Part shown: positions 35,601 to 44,000 of the stretch, in pieces | How the letters are laid out: every line of letters begins with the position of its first letter | Position numbering within the stretch: the stretch's first letter is position 1 | Source: Syngnathus acus | Lineage: Eukaryota; Chordata; Actinopteri; Syngnathiformes; Syngnathidae | Direction: 5' to 3' | Length of the DNA stretch: 64,000 nt | Assembly: GCF_901709675.1 (NCBI RefSeq) | Contig: NC_051105.1 | Span: 1,240,001 to 1,304,000 of the forward strand | The notes under the pieces: generated by a model | What the model was told of the DNA's origin: nothing | Databases searched by the model: none | The model's input: the letters and a program-made list of their open reading frames with translations, nothing else | Program-made: the position numbers and the translations under genes

Positions 35601-37801
35601 GCTTTGAATTGTTTCTGGTTTGACTCGAATAGTTCAAAATGTAGTTTGGAATGAGGCGGTTGCTTTCACAATGATGGAACGTGTAGCTTGATTGGTTGAC
35701 CACAATGGTGTCGACGACTTCCTAGAATCTTACATTGTGAAAACAAAGGTTCCCTTGTAAATGTAATGTTGCTCTGGTCTTATATTTATCTTTTTCATCT
35801 TTACAACCTAGTGGCGACTTCACTATTCCAATACTTTTGGAGGCGAGTGCATAGAACACCATGCGAAAATCAATTGGGTGTTGATGACGGGATTGAAAAT
35901 GTCTACAAACTCCTTGGTGTCGGCCACTCATGCAGACTCGTGTTATGGACCTTCGATAAACGTGACCAGTAATGACCCACCGGCTCATCCTTTTGCTTGC
36001 GGAAGTTTGTACCAAGTCAGATTGGCGTTGTGATAGTTCGCAACGATCTCAAAAACAAACACTTGACTTGTTTTCAGTACTTGTTCAGCAGGATGAGGAT
36101 GGAGCCCAGGTGGATTCATTACTGTCTCAGATACACAACGTCACACTTTTTTTAAACAAACACACAAACAAACAAAATACATTTACACATTGGGATGGAA
36201 AAGGGCAAACATTGTCAAGACACATCAGCAAGTGGTGGTGAGAGGTTAGCGATTGTTGGTGTGGAAATTGTGACACGTGTTGTGCTGTTATGGTACTAGG
36301 AGACATTTTGTCAGCTCTTAACCCTCCTCTTCACTTTGGAATCACTTTGACCCCATCCCAAGTCTTGAATCAGACTTTACTACATTTTCCTATTCTAATC
36401 AGGTAACAAACACCTTGCTATATCTATTTTCAATGTCAGACGAGGGGGCAAAATATCTGAAATATTATTTGGAATATTTAGGCAGTCAACAACTGCCATG
36501 TCAATTTGAAATCGACAAGAAATATTGTAGGCAACAGGAGGGTTCATTTTACAATGTTAATTAGCAGGTGATGTATGGTATGATGTATGTATGTGTATGT
36601 ATGTTATACAAAATGTCATTCATAATTACAATAATTTAATTTGCATATCCCTAACCCGAAGGACCAAATTATGAACAATTCAGTGCGTTCGGTTCGAACA
36701 CGAATTGTTGTGTGTCGACGTACGGCATGCATCTGAGGTGATTTTCTGAATGTGCATATCACAAGTGATGTTAATTTTGTGCATAATAGAAGGTTACCGT
36801 ATTCCAAAGAGAATCCGATTGTGTTAATAATAAAAAAGTCAGCCGCATGTGCAGCGGAGTCCATCCGGCACATGCGGACACATTAGTATGGTAGTGGACG
36901 ACCGTCCCATTTCATGACCTGTCCCTCCTCCGACCCCGGGGGCTTCGTTTGGCATCGACTGCGCCACGGCGCCGCAAAACCCCGCCACTAAGTCTCGGCT
37001 CAAATCTCGCAAGGCCGCAAAAGAGTCGACGCTGAACACGTGCGTTTGACGAGGCTGGCTAGCAATCTCCCTGAGCTCCCAGTCCACGGCGTCCTGAACC
37101 CCGACCGCAAACACTTCCACGCCGGCCATCCGCAGCACTCGCGCCGGTTGGGCCACGTCGTCCTGCGAGCGGCCGTCCGTTAGCACCACCACCACCTGCG
37201 CCGCTCCGTCGCTAGCTCGGCTGCCGGAAGCGGCGTTCAAATGGGTGCGGATCAGGAAGTCCAAGCCCAGTCCGGTCCGGGTGCCCCCGCCGTGATACGA
37301 CATAGCCGCGACGTGCGCCAGGACTCCCCCAGTCGTCGGGTAGCTCTTGAGGTGGAACTCGGTTTGCGGCTCGGTGTTGTACTGCACCAAAGCGAATTTG
37401 AACCTCCCCCCTCCGACCTGGTCCAACGCTCGTATCGTACTGTACAGAAAATGTCTGACGTGCTCAAACGACGAATCCACGAGAAAGTATACATCGGCTG
37501 CCAAACCGCGGGCACAATCTTCGAAAAGAAGAAAAATTGCTATTTGGATGCCATGTGAAAGGCCAATTGAACACTTTTATGTGCTAACGTTAGCATTCTT
37601 AGCTTTTTGTGGGTCTACCTGACTGCTAAATTTCATCAAGCTAATTGGAGTTGGATTTCCCAAGGGCCTCATCACCTTTGAGAATCACCTGTAAAAGTCA
37701 ACTCTTGTCAACTTACCCTCCTGCGCTTGGAGGTTTGGAAGAAATCCTGCAAGCAGGACCCCCACAAGGGCGCAGAGCGGTATCAGCCGATGCCGTGTCA
37801 T
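5579..37801 (-). CDS. COL6A3: Collagen VI alpha-3 chain, greatly expanded form (7,044 residues predicted)
   Basis: Complete coding region, read right to left. The start ATG is at 37801-37799 and the stop TAA at 5581-5579. Exon lengths sum to 21,135 bases with every phase closing, which supports the model. Order: signal peptide (residues 1-27), 30 VWA domains (29-5975), Cys-rich hinge and triple helix (5976-6329), C1 VWA (6330-6544), C2 VWA (6545-6778), short C3 linker (6779-6832), fibronectin III C4 (6833-6921), linker, Kunitz C5 (6970-7031) and a 13-residue tail. The protein is secreted, pairs with the alpha-1 and alpha-2 chains and forms beaded microfibrils around cells. Human alpha-3 has 10 N-terminal VWA domains and about 3,180 residues. 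Almost all VWA exons are single phase 1-1 exons of 573-624 bp, an arrangement that permits duplication without frameshift. The identity is certain; the number of array copies depends on the assembly. Confidence 0.95.
5699..5884 (-). CDS. COL6A3: COL6A3 Kunitz domain exon (C5, endotrophin region)
   Basis: 62 codons, phase 1-1. All six Kunitz cysteines are present (DIC, GTC, KSC, GGC, EQC, KAC), as is the [13 protein letters not shown] core. The residue after the second cysteine, the P1 position in inhibitory Kunitz domains, is Ala (GTCAKF); human has Arg there by my alignment. The released C5 fragment of human COL6A3 is known as endotrophin. Confidence 0.95.
5977..6199 (-). CDS. COL6A3: COL6A3 linker exons between C4 and C5
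   Basis: Two small phase 1-1 exons: 6119-6199 (27 codons, Ala/Pro/Thr rich, [16 protein letters not shown]) and 5977-6039 (21 codons, starting [10 protein letters not shown]). They form a flexible spacer before the Kunitz domain. Boundaries were chosen by splice consensus and phase; the sequence itself is poorly conserved. Confidence 0.75.
6301..6567 (-). CDS. COL6A3: COL6A3 fibronectin type III exon (C4)
   Basis: 89 codons, phase 1-1. The fibronectin III signature is visible: [12 protein letters not shown] near the start, YFQVTVT in the middle and [11 protein letters not shown] near the end. Donor A|GTCAGT is weaker than its neighbours but is the only one in phase. Confidence 0.9.
6732..6979 (-). 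CDS. COL6A3: COL6A3 C3 linker, two short exons
   Basis: Exon 6874-6979 (106 bp) encodes [20 protein letters not shown], which matches the human stretch after C2. Exon 6732-6787 (56 bp) is a basic, Gln/His-rich piece ([17 protein letters not shown]). The long Lys-Pro-Thr/Ala repeats of human C3 are missing. Phases run 1, 2, 1 and close. Confidence 0.85.
7112..7813 (-). CDS. COL6A3: COL6A3 C2 VWA domain exon
   Basis: 234 codons, phase 1-1. It opens [11 protein letters not shown] and then has the VWA beta-1 strand [15 protein letters not shown], which keeps a DxSxS metal-site motif. It also carries VLMLFVTGG and [13 protein letters not shown], close to human C2. Confidence 0.95.
7973..9038 (-). 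CDS. COL6A3: COL6A3 C1 VWA domain, four exons including a 12-bp microexon
   Basis: Exons: 9002-9038 (37 bp, [12 protein letters not shown]), 8781-8792 (12 bp, completing PCCY), 8211-8704 (494 bp) and 7973-8075 (103 bp). Together they read through [20 protein letters not shown] into a VWA fold with [20 protein letters not shown] and [18 protein letters not shown], close to human C1. The paired cysteines at the end of the helix are the family's inter-chain cysteines. Confidence 0.93.
9135..12511 (-). CDS. COL6A3: COL6A3 triple-helical region, 19 small exons
   Basis: Exons, 5' to 3': 12419-12511, 12288-12341, 12081-12152, 11854-11880, 11729-11773, 11592-11645, 11448-11510, 11298-11363, 11058-11111, 10950-10985, 10791-10853, 10429-10491, 10246-10308, 9917-9979, 9783-9833, 9619-9654, 9428-9490, 9256-9318 and 9135-9167. 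All are phase 0 and mostly multiples of 9 bp. The first holds the Cys-rich hinge ([14 protein letters not shown]) and an RGD. About 339 residues of Gly-X-Y follow, close to the human length. The helix cysteine GFQGCPG and the helix imperfection in the 66-bp exon are both kept. The exon ending at 9783 uses a GC donor. Confidence 0.93.
12592..13578 (-). CDS. COL6A3: COL6A3 VWA domain 30 (N1), three exons
   Basis: Exons 13244-13578 (335 bp), 12889-12967 (79 bp) and 12592-12737 (146 bp), phases 1-0-1-0. It starts [15 protein letters not shown] and continues [16 protein letters not shown] and [13 protein letters not shown], ending [11 protein letters not shown] just before the hinge, as in human N1. 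It is the only N-terminal VWA domain here split by introns. Confidence 0.93.
13677..14288 (-). CDS. COL6A3: COL6A3 VWA domain 29 (N2)
   Basis: 204 codons. The start [20 protein letters not shown] and the end [16 protein letters not shown] match human N2. This anchors the 3' side of the N-terminal series. Confidence 0.92.
14378..14974 (-). CDS. COL6A3: COL6A3 VWA domain 28 (N3)
   Basis: 199 codons, opening [20 protein letters not shown], with [20 protein letters not shown]. Best counterpart is human N3. Confidence 0.9.
15047..15667 (-). CDS. COL6A3: COL6A3 VWA domain 27 (N4)
   Basis: 207 codons. [32 protein letters not shown] and [16 protein letters not shown] resemble human N4. Confidence 0.9.
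16033..16644 (-). CDS. COL6A3: COL6A3 VWA domain 26 (N5-like)
   Basis: 204 codons. It begins [20 protein letters not shown] and ends [18 protein letters not shown], which resembles the end of human N5. It is the first single-copy domain 3' of the tandem array. Confidence 0.88.
16994..18467 (-). CDS. COL6A3: COL6A3 array unit 6: VWA domains A6 and B6 (3'-most, B6 hybrid)
   Basis: A6 exon 17699-18286; B6 exon 16994-17566 (573 bp, 24 bp shorter than the other B exons). B6 equals the other copies up to FTDLPSV, then changes to [16 protein letters not shown], which resembles the end of A exons with an internal deletion. Private silent variants lie near 17196 and 17236 (B6) and 17853 (A6). GGAC/GGTC microsatellite at 18361-18412. 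Confidence 0.92.
18468..19969 (-). CDS. COL6A3: COL6A3 array unit 5: VWA domains A5 and B5
   Basis: A5 exon 19197-19784; B5 exon 18468-19064. Proteins are identical to the array consensus. A5 shares with A4 and A6 the derived silent variant in the KLN codons (gagttt on plus). Microsatellite at 19861-19912, within a 185-bp intron. Confidence 0.9.
19970..21463 (-). CDS. COL6A3: COL6A3 array unit 4: VWA domains A4 and B4
   Basis: A4 exon 20699-21286; B4 exon 19970-20566. Protein equals the consensus. Microsatellite at 21361-21407 is the shortest (177-bp intron) and has a different GGAC-to-GGTC junction (ggtggg). Confidence 0.9.
21464..22965 (-). CDS. COL6A3: COL6A3 array unit 3: VWA domains A3 and B3
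   Basis: A3 exon 22193-22780; B3 exon 21464-22060. A3 carries the only amino-acid change seen among the A copies, AEAIKD instead of AEAKKD. B3 shares one silent variant with B6 (gactatg) and another with B1 (gcgcata). Microsatellite at 22858-22910. Confidence 0.9.
22966..24467 (-). CDS. COL6A3: COL6A3 array unit 2: VWA domains A2 and B2
   Basis: A2 exon 23695-24282; B2 exon 22966-23562. Protein equals the consensus. A2 has the gagctt variant shared with A1, A3 and the founder A'. Microsatellite at 24361-24412. Confidence 0.9.
24468..25965 (-). CDS. COL6A3: COL6A3 array unit 1: VWA domains A1 and B1 (5'-most unit)
   Basis: A1 exon 25197-25784; B1 exon 24468-25064. Protein equals the consensus. 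The intron 3' of B' has a private base (gaacctttgc near 25822). Microsatellite at 25861-25912 within a 181-bp intron. Confidence 0.9.
25966..26559 (-). CDS. COL6A3: COL6A3 VWA domain 13 (B', boundary copy of the array)
   Basis: 198 codons. The 5' end is distinct ([20 protein letters not shown] against [10 protein letters not shown] in the others). The remainder is almost identical to B1-B5 except HDPRFGLSV for HDPRYALSV and a few silent changes. The intron on its 5' side is 116 bp and unrelated to the 132-bp array intron, so the array boundary falls inside or just 5' of this exon. Confidence 0.9.
26676..27269 (-). CDS. COL6A3: COL6A3 VWA domain 12 (A', diverged relative of exon A)
   Basis: 198 codons. 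It starts [20 protein letters not shown] and shares [15 protein letters not shown] and [12 protein letters not shown] with exon A, but differs at many positions ([25 protein letters not shown]). It is the likely older sister from which A copies derive. Confidence 0.9.
27387..27992 (-). CDS. COL6A3: COL6A3 VWA domain 11 (metal-site Asp lost)
   Basis: 202 codons with a longer linker ([17 protein letters not shown]). The metal-site motif reads FLLAGSDD, with Ala where all neighbours have Asp, so cation binding is unlikely. Confidence 0.9.
28080..28661 (-). CDS. COL6A3: COL6A3 VWA domain 10
   Basis: 194 codons, [31 protein letters not shown]. One of seven divergent domains in the region where human has only N6. 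Confidence 0.9.
28806..29399 (-). CDS. COL6A3: COL6A3 VWA domain 9
   Basis: 198 codons, [20 protein letters not shown]. Unusual [11 protein letters not shown] replaces the common SGGRS loop. Confidence 0.9.
29492..29630. repeat. Compound microsatellite (GGTA)n-(GCTA)n-(GGGA)n in a COL6A3 intron
   Basis: GGTA repeats at 29492-29541, self-complementary GCTA repeats to about 29563, and GGGA repeats at about 29593-29630. The GGGA tract on the plus (template) strand has many G3 runs spaced by one base and could form a G-quadruplex. It lies in the intron between VWA domains 8 and 9. Confidence 0.93.
29712..30311 (-). CDS. COL6A3: COL6A3 VWA domain 8
   Basis: 200 codons, [32 protein letters not shown]. 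Part of the older expansion layer. Confidence 0.9.
30739..31314 (-). CDS. COL6A3: COL6A3 VWA domain 7
   Basis: 192 codons, the shortest of the divergent set apart from B6. [32 protein letters not shown]. Confidence 0.9.
31563..32162 (-). CDS. COL6A3: COL6A3 VWA domain 6
   Basis: 200 codons, [32 protein letters not shown]. Starts after the acceptor TTTATAG. Confidence 0.9.
32238..32828 (-). CDS. COL6A3: COL6A3 VWA domain 5
   Basis: 197 codons, [32 protein letters not shown]. First domain of the expanded interval after N7. Confidence 0.9.
32959..33582 (-). CDS. COL6A3: COL6A3 VWA domain 4 (N7-like)
   Basis: 208 codons. [20 protein letters not shown] resembles the human N7 helix ([19 protein letters not shown]). 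It anchors the 5' side of the expanded interval. Confidence 0.9.
33675..34268 (-). CDS. COL6A3: COL6A3 VWA domain 3 (N8-like)
   Basis: 198 codons, [39 protein letters not shown]. Position between N9 and N7 counterparts makes it N8. Confidence 0.88.
34836..35432 (-). CDS. COL6A3: COL6A3 VWA domain 2 (N9-like)
   Basis: 199 codons, starting [20 protein letters not shown]; human N9 starts [30 protein letters not shown] also matches human N9 (SAGPSSDE). Confidence 0.92.
35818..35850. repeat. Dispersed repeat fragment, copy 1
   Basis: Contains ttccaatacttttggaggc, also found at 49618-49645. In fish genomes such a motif is common near ends of Tc1-like DNA transposon relics (family knowledge). No transposase is present. 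Confidence 0.45.
36919..37518 (-). CDS. COL6A3: COL6A3 VWA domain 1 (N10-like)
   Basis: 200 codons. [20 protein letters not shown] and [13 protein letters not shown] match human N10 (FLVDSS, VVLTDGHSKD). It is the only phase 1-1 VWA exon here with both DSS and TDG metal-site elements. Donor CAG|GTCATG. Confidence 0.92.
37717..37801 (-). CDS. COL6A3: COL6A3 first coding exon, signal peptide
   Basis: The exon begins exactly at ATG after the acceptor [34 protein letters not shown] continues LPNLQAQEG: basic start, hydrophobic core, likely cleavage near AQ|E. It ends with donor GTAAGT in phase 1. Confidence 0.9.
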
Positions 37802-40800
37802 CTTCACAAGAAAAACAGGAAAGAAAATGAGGCCAAGTTAGTCCACACGGGTGAAACCCAAATCTGAAACTCACAAAGCAGCAATAAAAGGGCCATCGGA
37901 GACTTTTTTTTTTTTTTTTTTAAATGGTAAATGATTGCCAAGGACATCTGAAATCAAACAATTTCCCCCCAAATCATTTCTGAGAACAATTTGGGAAAAT
38001 ACCAAAAATGAGTTGTGGATAGCCGAAGTAAATTTGTCATCGGCATTCACACCAATAGACAATTTGGAGTTAACTCGCCATGTATTTTTAATTTTATTTA
38101 TTTATAAATTTAGAAAGCAATGCAGGCACTAGGAGAACATGCAAACTCCACACAGAGACACTCCAACCGCACAAAGCGGAAACTTCGCGCTGTGAGGCAA
38201 CAGTGCTGACCGCTTTTCTACTGTGCTGGCCCACAAAAATACATGTTTGCAAAAATAGCACTCTGCGTGTGTGTTTGTGTTTGTATATGCACGCGTAAGT
38301 CATCTTATGCAACACGCTGACAAGGACATATTGAGGATGTTTAAGTAGGCCAATAGGCGCTCGTAGGGCGAGATTCTCCAGGCTGCAACCAATGCGAAGG
38401 TGGGATTGGAATGGACCACACACACACACACACAAATTGAACGCAGCAGACTGCACACATAACGACGCACTTAATAGAAACAAAATGTTATTCAAGCTGC
38501 GAACGATGATGAACGGGACCTGGAAGCGAGCCCAGGAATGCGCCCAGAACCAAAATGGCCGACTCGCTTGGATTTCAAATATGTATAGGTCCTTGAGACT
38601 TTTTTCTTCATCCTGTTAAGATAGAAATGTTGAATGCATTTTCTGTTGATAGCTGAAAGTGGTGTGATGTGTTACATAACATGCGCTTTGCTGCAGCTGT
38701 TGTGCAATACGACGTATAATTGACAATTTTGTATTTGCATTAGATTTCAGGCTTGCTTGAGACTTTTTTTCCAAACATAAGCTATTCCGTTACTTTCCCC
38801 AATTTCCTGTCACGGTAGCCACGTCCACCAAATTCCAAATGTGTATATACAACTACACACACACATATACACACATAAAAGTGTTTTGGCATGTCGAAGC
38901 TCATAAAAAAGTTGCCTTGGTTGCTGCAAAAGTAAACCCAAGCAACAATAATTCCAAGGGTGCCTTTGCGCTGGCCTTATAAGGCAGAACTACTTTTTGA
39001 GAGGCTTCCTTAGAAGCATTTGACACACCCAGAGATTTAGTCCATTCGTTAGAAATAAACGCTTTTCCTTCCTGATACGTTTTCTCCACGGAATTCGCTC
39101 CAGAGCAATCTTGATACATTTTACCGATAAACACGAAATTTGGTGGGCGCATCATTCCGAATAGGTTTGACTCCACACCGCCACCTGCTGGGCACAAAGC
39201 AATTCTGGGCTTGTGTAGAACCTCCCAGCTGGAGGATGTGACTCGCACATGAGAGGCGGTTCCATGATAAAGTTACAAGCTCGGGGAAGAGGGGGGAGTC
39301 TTCCACACAGCTGCTTTGTGTTAATGCGTCTGACACGACGGAGCAGATGTCCGCCGGCCGGATGACGGTGCCCATCGCGGGCCCATCGCCAACCCGTCAC
39401 CTTGGCACGGGATGGCAACGAGGACAAGAGTCGCCACTGAGGGAGACGTTCGATTTTCAAGTTGCATTCCTTCAAACACTTGAACCGCCCGCCGCCTGTT
39501 GATTTACACCCTTTGCAATTACAGATAGCTGCTGCCATAAATAATAGAGAAGCTTTCAGAACCTTCCAAGTTTCCAAACATCTGCACCGCATCATGGAAG
39601 GGAAAGATAGAAAAAAAAAAAAGGCGAGTGCGCATGAGAGAGTGGAATAGCTATTAAACATGCTGATTTATAGTCTATTTCTTCAAAACCTTTGTTAGGA
39701 GTTCTTCTGCCAGAAACAATACAAGCAGCCAAGGGGGGGTGGGCGGGTGCCACTAAATTATGTGAACACAAATCAAGAGCACCTAGTTAAGTGGGCCTAC
39801 AATCTGCGCCTCACAGCAAAAGACAAGGCTAATAACTTTTGGTGCTTGTAACGCCATCAAGATTTGTTGAAATAAAACTCATCGTGCATTAAAATAATCT
39901 TTAATGAATCGATTAGTCGTTCAAAGGCATCATTTGACAAAATCGTGACTTTGTCCATGCAGGTGAATGTGTGTCCTCAGCAAATTGCACTAAAACGGGA
40001 TATTGACAGATCACACCTGGCGTCACAAGTCGCCCCCCCCCTCCGTCCCTCCCTTCACTTAGTCCTTCTCTTCTTTCTCCTCGAAACACGACTCATCTGG
40101 CTCGTTGTGTGGAAAAAAAATACTGTCCTGACACTTTTCCATTCTCTTGCTCACTTGTTGAGGAAGAGTGAGTGAGCGAGGAGGGTGTGGTTTTGGGCTA
40201 CCGCTGCAGTGGAAACATCTCGCCTATCCAAAAAGACTCCTTAGTTATGCAAGTGCAGGCAGTCCAAATCTTCTTGAGCTCCAGACTTGAATGCAAAAGC
40301 CAGAGCAACTTCAGCAACTGTCATTTGTGGACAAAACTGACATTTGAAGTTGAATTTGTACCGTTTCATTGGAATGCTTGCATTGAAAAACTCAATCTGA
40401 AATTGTACCATTTAAATGTACGAGTTTAGCAAAGAAGTCCAATAAACTTAAAACGGAATTTATCATTACGAAACATACATTTACTCTGAACTGGGATTTG
40501 ATTCTCACTGAGTAAATGTAATCTGAATGTTTATTTTTTTATCATTATAATGTACACATGTATCTGTATATCTGTTTAATTTTCCCCAGATTTTCAAAAC
40601 TGAATCCATTTTTTTATTTGAGATTGTCTGAAATATATTTAAAAGATTTTTCCTAGATTTTATACATGAGTTAATATGATCCACTGTTCATGATTAGAAA
40701 AATAGAAGTACTTTTATCCTTTTGGGGATGTGATTTCTGTTTGCATTGATTTCTGGATTTTGAGCCAGTCCTGGAGGGCCCAGGTAGACGCCACAGCATT

Positions 40801-40963
40801 GCCACCAGCAGAGCAGCATCTGTCCAACGTCACCTTTTGCATTGCAGCTCACCTTTTGGCCCCTCACTAAGCCAAACGGACCAGCCTGTCATTAAAGCTC
40901 ACCATGGACACGTGCACGTCATGAGCGCAGCTCAGACCGAAAAGCAGAGGTTGCAAAGCTTAC
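37802..40963 (-). other. COL6A3: COL6A3 first intron (non-coding)
   Basis: Sequence between the non-coding first exon and the signal-peptide exon. It holds a T tract near 37903-37920, a CA run near 38411 and no recognisable gene. Confidence 0.55.
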
Positions 40964-41010
40964 CCTGAGCTGATGCGGCGCCCGCTCCACACTCGACTTT
41001 CTTCTGAAGT
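40964..41010 (-). other. COL6A3: Putative COL6A3 non-coding 5' UTR exon
   Basis: On the minus strand a stretch ending GCATCAGCTCAGG is followed by a strong donor GTAAGC (40958-40963). The first coding exon starts directly at ATG after an acceptor, so an upstream non-coding exon must exist, and this is the best candidate. Its 5' edge is not defined by sequence and no TATA box is clear. Confidence 0.5.
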
Positions 41011-44000
41011 GGCAGGAAAGAAAGAAATGTATCAGTTGTAGATGTCAGCAAGAAGACTCGTGGTCATTATCCTCGATAAGATCCCAAAGGGTGGGGAAAG
41101 GGGTTCAGGACAGAACGGGAAGGCAGGAAGGCGAGCGAGCACCCTCTCGGTCTCGACCCAAAGGAGCTGTGGCGCCGAGTTCACGGCTGGGATGGGACAA
41201 ATTTCCAAAGTCTTGGAATTCTGCCGCCTCGCTCTATTCCTCCCTCCCACTTACTTCCCTGTGAAGGAAAAGGAGGAAGGAGGGGATGGAGTGGGGACTA
41301 AATGAAAAGCAGACACATACTGCTGCCCTCTTTGGTCTGCTTCTGGAGGCACTGAGATGATGTCACAGATTTCTTTCTACCTCGCTTGTCATCTCCAGCA
41401 ACTTGTGACGGATGTGCTACAAAAGCTTCACTTGTTAACATTTCAGTCTTCCCTTTCAGACGCACCTCTCCACCTTTTTGGGGTTGTTTTGATAAATAAA
41501 CGACATTTTCAGGCCGACAATGGTCAAACAAAATACTTTTTCCTGGGCTCCAGGAATAAGGTAAAGTCATTTGTGTGTGTGATTTCCTTTTATGGTGAGT
41601 CTCCAGGCGTCCTATGATCATTTCAGCCAGGGTGTACCTTGTCTCTTACCCAAACTGCGAGCTTGAGATGTTTCAAAAAAACAAACAAATGTTATTCTGA
41701 GGTGCCGGCCGGACGTGAGGCTAATGCTAACCGTGTGCTCGTAAAGCACTTTTATTATTTGGTGTGTTTTCCTGGATAATGCCACACCTTCATGCTGCTA
41801 CCAAGTGCCAGCTTTCAAAATGGCGGTTGAGACTCTTGAGGCTGTAGCATTCAACTGAACTTCAATTCATACATTTCTTCCATTTTGTTTCAAAGTATGA
41901 TGAATTCGATGTGATGCTGTCAATCGAAATGGCCGGAAAATATGCAACCCCGCTCTCAAGAATGTGCAATTTGACTACATTGGTAATTACGCTGCGGAGT
42001 GAATGAAAGTCTTTGGCTTCAACAGAAAAAAAATAGCCTAAGCGCCAAAAAAGCAACTTTTTTATAGTTTTAGAATGACTGTTTGTGGCACGGCACAGCA
42101 GTTGACCGTGCGAGTCGCGCGTGTGCCACCGCCGAATTTTGGCGGTGTAACTTTTTATGAGGTGCAAATGAATTGATACGTACATATTTACAATGTTGGC
42201 CTCACAGTGACTTGCATAGTGTTGCTGCAAAATTTTACTTTGCAGACTAAAAGAACATCAAGCATGTTTTTCTTGGATGGATTGACGTGCTTTCTTGGAG
42301 GTCACGTCTCAAAGGTGAAAACTCCGGCGACATGGCTGCGTTGACGTCTGCTCTCTCGCCTCCGTGGGCGAAGGTAAGCTCTGGTATCTTCAAACATGCA
42401 GATCTTCATTCATGGAGTGCGCGCACACAGCAAAAAAGACTCATATGGAAGCGCTTATAACGCTGGCCTGTGTTGTGCTGAGTGCAAAGCATTACTCACG
42501 CCAACATTTGCAGCACAGCAATGCTCTGTTGTGGCGCCCGCCGGTTGCTAGGCAACCACTGCTGGATGAGCTGCTAACTTTGAGAATTTGATAAGTGCTA
42601 AGATCCCTCTATAAATAAAGCCCAAATTGTCATCTACGAGGCTCATGAAAAGAGCTTTATTTGATTTTCTTATTAACCCCACGCTTATGTGGAGGGTTAA
42701 ACGGACCCCTTTTGAAATTTGCAAAGTGGAGGAATCTTCAGTTTTACTTTTCCTGTGCAGGCAGGCATCTGAATCTTTTTTGAGGTGGCTCAACTGTGGT
42801 GAAGAGACGCTTGGATGGCCGGCCACACGCTTCTTTGGCTGCATAACAATGCAGCGCTTGTTGTCAATCCCCTCTGACTTATCGTTCCCTCAGTTCCAAA
42901 ATGTAAAAAAAAAAATGAGACAAACGGTCGTTTTCTTCAGTGGTCTGGGAGGGGTTCTTCCATATATGTGGAAATTGTGAAGCGCATAGCCGCATTAGTC
43001 ATCAACTGAGAGTATACTTGGCATTTTGACTCATCATAGCAAAATGACACCATCACTTAACTGTCCTTGCCTTCTGACGACGTTTGATGTAAAGTCACCG
43101 GAGGAGAACATGCACTGGCCTGCACGTTGAGGAGAAAACTTTCCTCGCTCCAAAAAGAAACTCTGAGTCATGCCTAATATATACCAAACACCATTTTCTG
43201 TGGTTCACTTTAGCTTAATCCAGTGGTCAAAGCAATCTGTTGCACAAACGACTCGAACAAGTGGCACTCGAGCGAGACTCCCAAACGGAGTCATCGAAGA
43301 AAACCAGCCTCGGTGAGACGGTAACCCGATGGTCACGCCAACGAGACCCCGTGCGCCGACGCCAAGTTCCAGAAGATTAGCCAGAACTGCAACACCGGAG
43401 GACACAGCCAAAATTCTCTGCACTGATGCAACCTGAAGATTCTCTCTCATTCATCCAGGTGATGAAATAAATCATGGCTGGAAAACATGTTGCAGTCGCC
43501 ATGGCTTCAACGCCCTGAGGATCTGATTACGAGCCACAGCACGGGCCCGGTTAACTCATTCACTGCCAACCCGGTTCATATCTTTGACGTCAATGGCACT
43601 GAATGTCAATGTTTCAGAAGCAGATTGAGCTGAGTGGGGGAAATGTTGTACACAAAAGGAAAATATGCCGCCATTTCTGCTTTGGGTTCTTTTCACGTGG
43701 GAAGGCCAACAAACAACAATCTCCAGCCTACTCATTCTGACAAATCGCTTATCGTCCGTCTCTGTTGTACTTGGCTCGGCGAAGCAGCTGCTGCAGAAAC
43801 TCTCATCTCGTCAAGTGTCTGCTCGTTTTACAGCAAACGTTCGTCTCGTTCGCTTTTTTTTTTCTGCGGGACACTAATGAGTCAATGACAAACGCTTTCA
43901 CTTCGGCTTCTCCATCTAGGATTGTGGAACGCCAAAATCAATTATTCATGGTCATTTCCTTTGAAAAGTGGAGAAACTGTGAAAGTTGTTCGCTAATGTT

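Noticed and set aside
35433-36918. Search for an additional VWA exon in the 1.5-kb intron between VWA domains 1 and 2
   Set aside because: No VWA signature (FLVDGS, NTGxAL, GVPQ) in any frame; only a dispersed repeat fragment was found.
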